A stretch of 64,000 bases of DNA, from the NCBI RefSeq assembly GCF_008795955.1, contig NZ_VMHN01000002.1, positions 62,001 through 126,000 of the forward strand, in the 5' to 3' direction. Each line of letters opens with the position of its first letter. Within the stretch, counting starts at the first letter, position 1. This document shows positions 7,510 through 14,306 of this stretch, piece by piece. Source of the DNA: Marinobacter denitrificans (GTDB taxonomy: Bacteria; Pseudomonadota; Gammaproteobacteria; Pseudomonadales; Oleiphilaceae). The translations under genes were made by a program, and so were the position numbers. The notes beneath the pieces are model-generated. The model was not told the origin of the DNA. It was given only the letters and a program-made list of their open reading frames with translations, and searched no databases.

Positions 7510-7855
7510 ATACAGGCCTGCAGGGAGTGAGTAGAAATTGGCTTAGCGGTGCGACAATAGTCCTTCCGGAAGTTAGCGTGGTTCAAAAAGAGTCCGAATA
7601 TTCGGCGCTTACGAATCCGTCGTTCCAGTCCATCATCGGGGCCACGCAGAATCTTCGTGACAATCCTGAGTGAGAGGCTGCCGGTTTTACCACTGTCTGT
7701 TCGGGCATTGCTGCCGTGCTGCTGGTGATCATTAACTGCCTAATCTGAATCTGTGATTTGTCGCCAAGGTCAACGGAGCCATTGAAAAGAGCTGCTATTC
7801 TATCAGGAAATCTGAGCGCCTGGCCGTAAGGCTTTTGCGAAACACAGGACTTGTC
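7510..7855. other. Gene-poor interval between hypothetical protein and SDR
   Basis: Apart from the minus-strand dusA fragment (7583-7708) nothing clear is seen. A plus-strand 55-codon frame from 7506 overlaps the previous stop but is antisense to the dusA fragment and looks spurious. The SDR promoter should lie near 7740-7840; no strong consensus is visible. Confidence 0.4.
7583..7708 (-). pseudogene. dusA: 5' fragment of dusA (tRNA-dihydrouridine synthase A), possible island attachment end
   Basis: On the minus strand a 41-codon frame starts MPEQTVVKPAASHSGLSRRF and continues CVAPMMDWND before leaving the family. SRRF(S/C)VAPM(M/L)DWTDRHCRYF is the N-terminal FMN-binding signature of DusA, so about the first 30 codons are dusA-like. 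After MMDWND the sequence turns into GFVSAEYSDSF and stops. No remainder of dusA follows in either direction. A family of prophages and genomic islands is known to integrate in the 5' part of dusA, and this truncation falls in that part. It may therefore be a left-over attachment end. Confidence 0.7.
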
Positions 7856-8629
7856 ATGAACGATTGCATTTTTATAACCGGCGCCGGCGCCGGAATCGGC
7901 CGGGCTACCGCCAGGCTCTTTGCTGGGAAAGGCTGGTTTGTCGGCGCCGCAGACAGGAACGCGGAGGCGCTGGACACCCTGCGCGATGAACTCGGTGCAC
8001 ACAGGTGCAGCATCCATGTCGCGGACGTTACCGACGCTCAATCAGTGACACAGGCGCTGGAGCAGTTTGCCGGGCACACCGGAGGCAGGCTGAGAGTGCT
8101 GCATAACAATGCCGGTATTCTGAAGGTGGGCCCCTTTGATGAGATCAGCACCGCCGACCATCGCCGCGTTGTGGAGGTGAACGTGATTGGCCTGATGAAC
8201 GTCCTTCACGGGGCATTTCCGTACCTCAAGGCAACACCTGGTGCGCAGGTGATCAACATGAGCTCCGCGTCGGCGTCCTATGGCGTCCCGGATTTCGCCT
8301 CCTACTCCGCCAGCAAGCACGCGGTGCGCGCGCTTACCGAGGCGCTGGATATCGAATGGGAACCATATGATATAAAAGTAGGGGATTTGATGCCGCCGTT
8401 CGTGAATACCGGCATGGTCCAGTCCAACGAAGGGCGCTCGGCACTGTTCGACAACATGGGGATCAACCTGACCCCCGAAACGGTTGCCTCCGCGGTGTGG
8501 GAACAGCTGCGTAAACCACAGCTGCACCGTCCACTTTCGTTGCAGTTCCGGGCGCTCTGGCCCATTACCCGTACAGCGCCGACCAGAGTGACACGAGCGG
8601 TTATGAAGCGGCTTCGGGAGAAACATTAG
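7856..8629 (+). CDS. SDR family NAD(P)-dependent oxidoreductase
   Basis: A 257-residue classical short-chain dehydrogenase. The nucleotide motif TGAGAGIG is at residues 7-14, NNAG follows in the middle, and the catalytic Ser-Tyr-Lys set is visible as MSSASASYG and YSASK. The start MNDCIFITGAG at 7856 follows ACAGGA by seven bases; a start at 7835 would have no clear ribosome site. The C-terminus carries an extra basic tail (RVTRAVMKRLREKH). The substrate cannot be told. It lies 27 bp before the zinc-ribbon gene, so co-transcription is possible. Confidence 0.85.
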   Translation: MNDCIFITGAGAGIGRATARLFAGKGWFVGAADRNAEALDTLRDELGAHRCSIHVADVTDAQSVTQALEQFAGHTGGRLRVLHNNAGILKVGPFDEISTADHRRVVEVNVIGLMNVLHGAFPYLKATPGAQVINMSSASASYGVPDFASYSASKHAVRALTEALDIEWEPYDIKVGDLMPPFVNTGMVQSNEGRSALFDNMGINLTPETVASAVWEQLRKPQLHRPLSLQFRALWPITRTAPTRVTRAVMKRLREKH

Positions 8630-8656
8630 TCAGCATGTCAATCACTGAGGGGACTG

Positions 8657-9106
8657 ATGATGGAACCGGAAAACAAGGCGCTCTTTGAAGGTCTTCAGGC
8701 GCTGTCCGACTCTGCTTTTCCCAAGAAGTGCAGCAACTGTGGCCGGCTCTACCATTCGCCTGAGGAGTTTCTGACACGCTCTCAGGCGATACCGGGCAAA
8801 AGTGGCCTCAAGGAAAGCCTGGATGATGATGACTCCACTATCGTGGAGGTTTTCAGGAATTGCGAGTGTGGCTCCACGCTGCTGGATTTTTTTGAGGATC
8901 GTCGGGATACATCGGAGAAAGGCAACAGGCGTAGGGAAGTGTTCGGGAAAATGCTGGTGCTTTTACAGGACAAGGGTTTGTCGATAGAGGAAGCCAGGGA
9001 AGAGCTGAAAGGCGTTATGAACGGCAAACCGAGTGAGCGGCTGGCGCAGTTGGGGATCCGTCTGAAAACGCCAGGCTCTGGCCCGGTCACGGAGGGCGGG
9101 GACTGA
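8657..9106 (+). CDS. Hypothetical protein with zinc-ribbon-like cysteines
   Basis: A 149-residue soluble protein. It has a CSNCGRLY pair at residues 25-28 and a CECGS pair at about residues 70-72, together resembling a zinc ribbon or rubredoxin-like knuckle. A charged helical C-terminal half follows (GKMLVLLQDKGLSIEEAREE). GAGGGG precedes the start; ATG at 8660 is an alternative. No named family is recognised. The next gene encodes a hemerythrin and the reading direction is the same, hinting at a link with oxygen or redox sensing, but this is context only. Confidence 0.65.
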   Translation: MMEPENKALFEGLQALSDSAFPKKCSNCGRLYHSPEEFLTRSQAIPGKSGLKESLDDDDSTIVEVFRNCECGSTLLDFFEDRRDTSEKGNRRREVFGKMLVLLQDKGLSIEEAREELKGVMNGKPSERLAQLGIRLKTPGSGPVTEGGD

Positions 9107-9209
9107 CCCTCTGTACATGAAGCCGGAAATGACTTATGACAACGAACTGAACTGCTGAATCCGCTAGGTTGGGAGAACGCAAGGCAGCTTCATGTTCAGG
9201 GGGTCAGTC

Positions 9210-9791
9210 ATGTCCAATTCTGGCGATGCATTGGCGTCATTGGAATTTTTTCCGTGGAGCCGGCATTTTGAGGTTGGCATTGAGGAGATTGATGAGCAGC
9301 ACCAAACGCTTGTGAAAATCGTTAACCGGCTGGTCTGGCATGCAGTGTCTGACGTTCCCCGGGACCGGTGTGATCAGATCCTCAACGAATTACTGTCGTA
9401 TGCCCACTATCACTTTACCGCCGAGGAGCGCATCTGGAAAGCAGCCCTTGGTGGTGCTGAGATTGCCCGCAATCACCACGACTCACACCAGATGTTCTTC
9501 GCCCAGATCCAGACGTTTCGCAGCAGCGACCAGCCCAGGGGCCAGATAATGTCCGACCTGTTTGATTTTCTTGCTCGCTGGCTGGCTTTTCATATTCTGG
9601 AGTCGGATCGCAGGATGGCCATGACTGTGAAAGCCGTCGAGCAGGGCGCTTCCCTGGGTGAAGCCAGAAAGCAGGTTGATGACGGGTTGGGAGGTAGCGG
9701 GGGTGAGTTGATTTCGGCGTTGCTGGAAGTCTACAGTAAGCTCTCGTCGAGTACCGCGCAGTTGATGCGGGAAAACCTCACCAGAGAGTAA
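9210..9791 (+). CDS. Bacteriohemerythrin
   Basis: A 193-residue hemerythrin-domain protein that binds O2 at a non-haem di-iron site. Iron-ligand motifs appear in order: WSRHFEVGIEEIDEQHQTL, HYHFTAEE, HHDSHQMF and HILESD. The start MSNSGDA at 9210 follows AGGGGG; ATG at 9192 is possible but less well placed. Past the domain (about residue 135) is a C-terminal extension of some 55 residues, predicted helical. It could supply oxygen to enzymes or sense it. It sits 6 bp upstream of the AEC transporter gene. Confidence 0.88.
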   Translation: MSNSGDALASLEFFPWSRHFEVGIEEIDEQHQTLVKIVNRLVWHAVSDVPRDRCDQILNELLSYAHYHFTAEERIWKAALGGAEIARNHHDSHQMFFAQIQTFRSSDQPRGQIMSDLFDFLARWLAFHILESDRRMAMTVKAVEQGASLGEARKQVDDGLGGSGGELISALLEVYSKLSSSTAQLMRENLTRE

Positions 9792-9797
9792 ATTTCA

Positions 9798-10712
9798 ATG
9801 CCGGTAATGGTGCAGGCGCTCACGCCTGTGTTTGTGTTGATACTGTTGGGCTACCTGTTCCGGCGCTGGCATTTCCCGGGGGGCGATTTTTGGGCCCAGG
9901 CAGAGCGCTTCACCTACTACGTGCTTTTCCCGGCCATGCTGATTTTCAAGCTCGGCCAGGCGAGGGTCTCGCCGTCAGCCTATGGCGACATACTGATCCT
10001 GATCGTTGCCATGCTGGTGACCATGACGCTGTTGCTGGCAGCTCTTCAGTGGTTCTGGCGCTGGCCCGGGCCGGTGTTCTCGTCCGTGTTCCAGGGCGGC
10101 ATCCGCTTTAACTCCTATGTAGCCCTGGCGGCAGCCGGTATGTTGCTCGGGGATGAAGGCCTGTCTCTTATTGCCATTGCCGTGGCGGTAAAAGTTCCAT
10201 TACTCAATCTGCTGTGCATTCTGATGTTTTCTCTGGTTGCCGGTCGCGAGCCAGTCAGGCTGAAGCCGGTGCTCAAGGCTATTGTCTCCAACCCGTTGAT
10301 TATTGGTTCGGTGGTCGGAATGATCTGGAGTTATTTCCGGATAGGGTTCCACCCCCTGGTGGCCGGCATCCTGGAGCCCTTGAGCGACCTGGCCCTGCCA
10401 CTTGGCCTGATGACGGTTGGCGCCGGCCTGCAGTTGAAAGCGCTGCGTGGTGCGTCACTGCCGTTCCTGGTCTCGTCGACCGTCAAACTGGCGGTGTGCC
10501 CGTTACTGACAGCCGCGCTGGCACTGCTATTGGGGATGGAAGGCTTGATGGTACAGGTGGTCATACTGCTCGCGGCCTTGCCTACGGCCACCTCGTCATA
10601 CATCCTTGCGCGCCAGTTGGGTGGCGATGCGCCACTGATGGCGGGAATCATCAGTGGCCAGACATTGCTGGCCATGGTGACCATTCCACTATTACTCGGC
10701 GTTCTCTGGTAG
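9798..10712 (+). CDS. AEC family (auxin efflux carrier-like) transporter
   Basis: A 304-residue integral membrane protein with about ten hydrophobic segments. It opens MPVMVQALTPVFVLILLGYL and has the AEC pattern of two five-helix halves with polar crossings (YVLFPAMLIFKLGQ and PTATSSYILARQLGGD). Bacterial AEC proteins export or exchange small carboxylates such as malate; the substrate here is not evident. It is 6 bp after hemerythrin and is convergent with znuA, overlapping its end by 21 bp. Confidence 0.85.
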   Translation: MPVMVQALTPVFVLILLGYLFRRWHFPGGDFWAQAERFTYYVLFPAMLIFKLGQARVSPSAYGDILILIVAMLVTMTLLLAALQWFWRWPGPVFSSVFQGGIRFNSYVALAAAGMLLGDEGLSLIAIAVAVKVPLLNLLCILMFSLVAGREPVRLKPVLKAIVSNPLIIGSVVGMIWSYFRIGFHPLVAGILEPLSDLALPLGLMTVGAGLQLKALRGASLPFLVSSTVKLAVCPLLTAALALLLGMEGLMVQVVILLAALPTATSSYILARQLGGDAPLMAGIISGQTLLAMVTIPLLLGVLW

Positions 10713-11627
10713 GCACTCGAGAACAGCACCCGCCAGGCTTTGCTGAAAGGCGATGTATCCATCGCGATCGGGTTCGATGTCCGTGGCCAGTGGATCCCAG
10801 GTGCTGAAGGTGATGTCCAGGCCTTCGGTGATCGAGCGCCACCACTGGCGATTGAACTGGGGTTCTGTCAGCAGGCAGGGTTGGTTGGCCTCCTGCAGCT
10901 TTTGCTGCACCTCTGCAATATGCCTGGCGCCCGGAGACAATTCGGGATTCAGGGTCAGAATGCCTTCCACTTTCAGACCGTAATGTTCGGCGAACCGGGT
11001 GAATGCGTCGTGATAGGTGAAGAGGTCTACCTCTGCCAATGGTTTCAGCCTTGCGGTGATATCAGTCTCGGCGGCAGACAGGGATTGCTCAAATCTTTCA
11101 AGATTGGCATCAAGCGCAGTTACGTCCGCTCCGTCCTGCTGTGACAGCACCTTGTGAATATCCCTGGCCATGTTCAGCGCCAGGGCCGGGTCCAGCCAGA
11201 TATGCGGGTCTTCACCGTCGCCGTGATCATGGCCGTGCTCGGCGTGGTCATCATGATGCCCGCCGTGATCATCTTCCGCTTCAATCTCGGGTACATCTTC
11301 GCCGTGCATCAGCGAGTAGGTGCGGTCCCGAAATTCATTGCCGCTGAGCAGTCGTGTGAGAAAGGTTTCCAGCTCCGGGCCCACCCAGAAGATGGCGTCA
11401 GCATTCTCCAGTGCCCGGCGCTGAGAAGGCTTCATCGTGTAGTTATGGGGGCTGGCGCCAGGTTGGACCAGTGTTGTGATTTCCACATCATCTGCCGCGA
11501 CAGCCTTTACCAGCAGTTCGATAGGTTTGAGGGTAGTGACAACCTGGGTTGCCGCCACGGCGCTGGCGGATCCGAGCAGTATGGCGAAGCCGAGTACGGT
11601 GGCGCCCGTAAAGCGTTTAACGGTCAT
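10692..11627 (-). CDS. znuA: Zinc ABC transporter periplasmic binding protein
   Basis: A 311-residue cluster A-I metal-binding lipocalin-like receptor of the ZnuA type. A signal peptide (VKRFTGATVLGFAILLGSAS) precedes the mature domain. The zinc ligands are in PGASPHNYTMKPSQ, DPHIWLDPALALNMA and FTYHDAFTRFAEHYG. A His/Asp-rich loop lies between about 112 and 145 (GGHHDDHAEHGHDHGDGEDP), typical of ZnuA and absent from manganese receptors. The start is ATG at 11627; a reading from 11672 would cross the Zur box. It delivers zinc to a ZnuBC permease, whose genes are not in this window. Confidence 0.92.
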   Translation of the reverse strand: MTVKRFTGATVLGFAILLGSASAVAATQVVTTLKPIELLVKAVAADDVEITTLVQPGASPHNYTMKPSQRRALENADAIFWVGPELETFLTRLLSGNEFRDRTYSLMHGEDVPEIEAEDDHGGHHDDHAEHGHDHGDGEDPHIWLDPALALNMARDIHKVLSQQDGADVTALDANLERFEQSLSAAETDITARLKPLAEVDLFTYHDAFTRFAEHYGLKVEGILTLNPELSPGARHIAEVQQKLQEANQPCLLTEPQFNRQWWRSITEGLDITFSTWDPLATDIEPDRDGYIAFQQSLAGAVLECLPENAE

Positions 11628-11657
11628 AAGGGGTGAGGCCTTAACTATTAATGATAC

Positions 11658-11670
11658 GTTATAATATAAC
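11658..11670. promoter_or_regulatory. Zur box upstream of znuA
   Basis: GTTATAATATAAC is a near-perfect palindrome matching the core of gammaproteobacterial Zur operators. It is 31 bp upstream of the znuA ATG and also overlaps a -10-like TATAAT. Zinc-bound Zur should repress znuA here. The divergent gltX promoter is about 60 bp away and may not be affected. Confidence 0.8.
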
Positions 11671-11730
11671 AAGATGGCGCCCAGATAAAATGGATTGTCG
11701 CTCGCCCATGCGAAATCCGGCGGTGGCCGC

Positions 11731-11736
11731 TATAAT
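11731..11736 (+). promoter_or_regulatory. -10 element for gltX
   Basis: A consensus TATAAT preceded by GC (GCTATAATGCGGGG) lies 54 bp upstream of the gltX start. No good -35 is visible at 17 bp, so this is a partial promoter call. Confidence 0.45.
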
Positions 11737-11789
11737 GCGGGGCTTTTAACGCACAGCCTTTATCAGGCAGTAACCTTCAGGACGCTTTC

Positions 11790-13274
11790 ATGACCGTACG
11801 TACCCGAATCGCCCCGTCGCCCACCGGTGATCCCCACGTTGGTACCGCCTTCGTGGCGCTGTTTAACCTGTGTTTTGCCAGGCAACACGGCGGCCAGTTT
11901 ATTCTGCGGATTGAAGATACGGATCAGGTTCGCAGCACCGAAGAGTCGGAGCAGGACATTCTGCAGGCCCTGCGCTGGTTGGGGCTCGAGTGGGATGAGG
12001 GGCCGGATGTGGGCGGCCCTCATGGCCCCTACAGACAGTCAGAACGTAAAGACTCGTATCGGCAGTACGCGTTGGATCTGGTCACCAAAGGCCATGCTTT
12101 TTACTGTTTCCGCACGCCGGAAGAGCTGGATGCCATCCGTGAAGAACGCAAGGCCCAGGGCCTGAACCCGGGCATCAAGGGCGACCTGGAACTGCCGGAG
12201 GAAGAGGTCAAGCGCCGCCTGGATGCGGGCGATCCGTATGTGATTCGCATGAAAGTGCCGGAAAACGGAGTCTGCGAGATTGAGGATATGCTGCGGGGCA
12301 CCATCGAAATCGACTGGTCCCAGGTGGACAGCCAGATCCTGCTGAAATCCGACGGCATGCCTACGTATCACCTCGCCAACGTGGTGGACGACCATCTGAT
12401 GGATATTACTCACGTGTTGAGAGGTGAAGAGTGGATCAATTCCGCGCCCAAGCACAAACTGCTGTATGAGTATTTTGGTTGGGAGATGCCGGTGCTATGC
12501 CACTTGCCATTGTTGCGCAACCCGGACAAGAGCAAGTTGTCCAAGCGCAAGAATCCCACCAGCATCAACTTCTACGAGCGCATGGGCTTTCTGCCGGAGG
12601 CGGTGACCAATTACCTCGGTCGCATGGGGTGGTCCATGCCCGACGAGCGGGAAAAGTTCACCCTGGAGGAAATGATCGAGAACTTTGACATTCAGCGCGT
12701 GTCTCTGGGTGGCCCGGTTTTTGATGTTGAAAAACTGCGCTGGCTCAACGGCCAGTGGGTTCGTGACGAACTCAACGACGACCAGTTCATTGAGCGCATG
12801 CGCAACTGGTGGTTCAACGAACAGGCACTTCGGGATCTGGTGCCACATATAAAGGGCAGGGCGGAAGTGTTCAGCGACGTGGCTCCCATGGCCTCGTTCA
12901 TGTTCTCCGGCATGCTCAACCTCGGGCCGGAAGACTTCAACCATAACAAGCTCGACGAAGCCCAGGTCAAGCGGGTACTCCAGTTCACCCTATGGAAACT
13001 GGAAGCGCAGCGACACTGGAGCAAGGACAACATCTTCGCTGACATCAAGGCCCTGGCCAAGGCTATGGACCTCAAAATGGGTGACTTCATGTTCGCCATC
13101 TTTGTGGCTGTTGCGGGTACACCTAACTCCTGGTCTGTAATGGACTCCATGGCCATCCTTGGCCCGGACATGACCCGGTCCCGTCTGCGCCATGCCCTTG
13201 AGGTAATGGGCGGCTTCTCCAAGAAGGAGACCAAGCGGGTGGAGAAGGAGTTCGCAGCCCTGCTCCCTGAGTGA
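11790..13274 (+). CDS. gltX: Glutamyl-tRNA synthetase
   Basis: A 494-residue class I synthetase that charges tRNA-Glu. The HIGH-like motif is [13 protein letters not shown] near residue 10, and the KMSKS-like motif is [11 protein letters not shown] near residue 250. The anticodon-binding domain follows. Sequence around the second motif ([20 protein letters not shown]) is typical of gammaproteobacterial GltX. It is divergent from znuA and is followed within 112 bp by a promoter and the genes for tRNA-Ala and tRNA-Glu, its own substrate. Length and motifs are normal. Confidence 0.97.
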   Translation: MTVRTRIAPSPTGDPHVGTAFVALFNLCFARQHGGQFILRIEDTDQVRSTEESEQDILQALRWLGLEWDEGPDVGGPHGPYRQSERKDSYRQYALDLVTKGHAFYCFRTPEELDAIREERKAQGLNPGIKGDLELPEEEVKRRLDAGDPYVIRMKVPENGVCEIEDMLRGTIEIDWSQVDSQILLKSDGMPTYHLANVVDDHLMDITHVLRGEEWINSAPKHKLLYEYFGWEMPVLCHLPLLRNPDKSKLSKRKNPTSINFYERMGFLPEAVTNYLGRMGWSMPDEREKFTLEEMIENFDIQRVSLGGPVFDVEKLRWLNGQWVRDELNDDQFIERMRNWWFNEQALRDLVPHIKGRAEVFSDVAPMASFMFSGMLNLGPEDFNHNKLDEAQVKRVLQFTLWKLEAQRHWSKDNIFADIKALAKAMDLKMGDFMFAIFVAVAGTPNSWSVMDSMAILGPDMTRSRLRHALEVMGGFSKKETKRVEKEFAALLPE

Positions 13275-13344
13275 CCAGACTGGTGAATTAGTAAACGGCT
13301 GCAGCAGCGATATTCACGAAACTGAAAAAACGTTGGAAAAAAGG

Positions 13345-13373
13345 TTGACGCCCCAAGGGCCGATCCTTAATAT
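13345..13373 (+). promoter_or_regulatory. Sigma-70 promoter of the tRNA-Ala/tRNA-Glu unit
   Basis: TTGACG (13345-13350) and TAATAT (13368-13373) are separated by exactly 17 bp. A GC-rich discriminator (ACGCAGCCG) follows and the first tRNA begins 14 bp downstream, as expected of a stable-RNA promoter under stringent control. Confidence 0.8.
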
Positions 13374-13386
13374 ACGCAGCCGTTGA

Positions 13387-13462
13387 GGGGCCATAGCTCA
13401 GCTGGGAGAGCGCAACACTGGCAGTGTTGAGGTCAGCGGTTCGATCCCGCTTGGCTCCACCA
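13387..13462 (+). tRNA. tRNA-Ala (GGC)
   Basis: A 76-nt tRNA with encoded CCA. The acceptor arm GGGGCCA pairs with TGGCTCC, the D arm is AGCTCAGCTGGGAGAGC, the anticodon stem-loop is CAACACTGGCAGTGTTG with anticodon GGC, and the T arm contains GGTTCGATCC. It is seven bases upstream of tRNA-Glu in the same transcript. Confidence 0.97.
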
Positions 13463-13469
13463 ATTTCTA

Positions 13470-13545
13470 GTCCCCTTCGTCTAGTGGCCTAGGACTCCGC
13501 CCTTTCACGGCGGCAACAGGGGTTCGAACCCCCTAGGGGACGCCA
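13470..13545 (+). tRNA. tRNA-Glu (TTC)
   Basis: A 76-nt tRNA with encoded CCA. The acceptor arm GTCCCCT pairs with AGGGGAC. The anticodon stem-loop CCGCCCTTTCACGGCGG places TTC at 34-36, and the T arm is GGGGTTCGAACCCC. It lies just downstream of the gene for its own synthetase. Confidence 0.97.
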
Positions 13546-13588
13546 ATACGGCTTAACGGTTTAGTCCACCGGTAAGCCAGCAGTAAGA

Positions 13589-13608
13589 ACCGCCTTTGGG
13601 CGGTTTTT
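13589..13608 (+). terminator. Rho-independent terminator of the tRNA unit
   Basis: Stem ACCGCC / GGCGGT with a TTTG loop and a five-T tail, 44 bp after tRNA-Glu. Confidence 0.85.
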
Positions 13609-13628
13609 ATTGATAACAGACCCTCGCC

Positions 13629-14150
13629 CTATGGGCGGGGGTTTGTTGTTTTTGGGGCGTCGATTCCTCCCTGGTCCAGCCCTTCCACCGGGATAGTCTC
13701 GGTGTTCTTTATTTCCCGCAAAGCAAAGTTTGAATTCACCTGCGAGATACCGTGCAAGGTGAAAATCTTCTCGTTCAGGAAGCGGTCGTAGCTGGCCATA
13801 TCAGGAACGATGACCCGCAATACGAAATCGGCGTTCCCCGTAACCGCAAAACACTGGAGTACCTCCGGGTAACTGCTGACCTGCTGCTCAATTTCTTCGG
13901 TGCTGTCGATGCTGTGTCGTTGTAACGACAGGTTGAGCAGCACACACAGCCCCTGGCCGATTTTCTCGGGATTCACTCTTGCACTGTACCCCTGAATGAT
14001 TCCGTTTTCCTCAAGCGTCCGGACCCGTCGCCAGCAAGCGGCAGGCGATAACCCCACCTGTTCCGCCAGTAACTGGTTGCTGATGCGTCCTTCCTGCTGG
14101 AGCAACGAGAGGATTCGGCGGTCCAATTTGTCCAGATCTACGTGTTTCAT
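13629..14150 (-). CDS. Lrp/AsnC family transcriptional regulator
   Basis: A 173-residue Lrp/AsnC protein. The N-terminal HTH is LDKLDRRILSLLQQEGRISN followed by LAEQVGLSPAACWRRVRTLE; the C-terminal half is the RAM ligand-binding domain (VLQCFAVTGNADFVLRVIVP). The start MKHVDLDKLDRR at 14150 matches the family; extension to 14204 would run into the operator repeats. It is divergent from the indolepyruvate oxidoreductase gene across 156 bp that contain two matching dyads. Control of aromatic amino acid breakdown in response to an amino acid is likely but inferred. Confidence 0.9.
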   Translation of the reverse strand: MKHVDLDKLDRRILSLLQQEGRISNQLLAEQVGLSPAACWRRVRTLEENGIIQGYSARVNPEKIGQGLCVLLNLSLQRHSIDSTEEIEQQVSSYPEVLQCFAVTGNADFVLRVIVPDMASYDRFLNEKIFTLHGISQVNSNFALREIKNTETIPVEGLDQGGIDAPKTTNPRP

Positions 14151-14168
14151 TTGGTAACACCTGATTTC

Positions 14169-14214
14169 TATCAAAGAATCTTTCTTTGTATTGTCATTTA
14201 TCAAACAATCTTTC
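14169..14214. promoter_or_regulatory. Two phased dyad repeats, candidate Lrp/AsnC operators
   Basis: TATCAAAGAATCTTTC (14169-14184) and TATCAAACAATCTTTC (14199-14214) match at 15 of 16 bases and start exactly 30 bp apart, close to three helical turns. Each is centred on AAAGA-A-TCTTT or a one-mismatch version. They lie between the Lrp gene and the ior gene, nearer the former, which fits cooperative binding by an Lrp-type oligomer and autoregulation. Confidence 0.65.
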
Positions 14215-14306
14215 GCAAACGCCGAATACGTTCACTCAATAAGCAAGCACCTTTTGCGGACTTCCCTCTAGAATTTTGGTTATAAAACCGACAAAAGGAG
14301 GGCGCC

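Noticed and set aside
7506..7673. 55-codon plus-strand frame overlapping the previous stop by ATGA
   Set aside because: Much of it is antisense to the recognisable dusA fragment and its protein resembles nothing; overlap alone is weak support.
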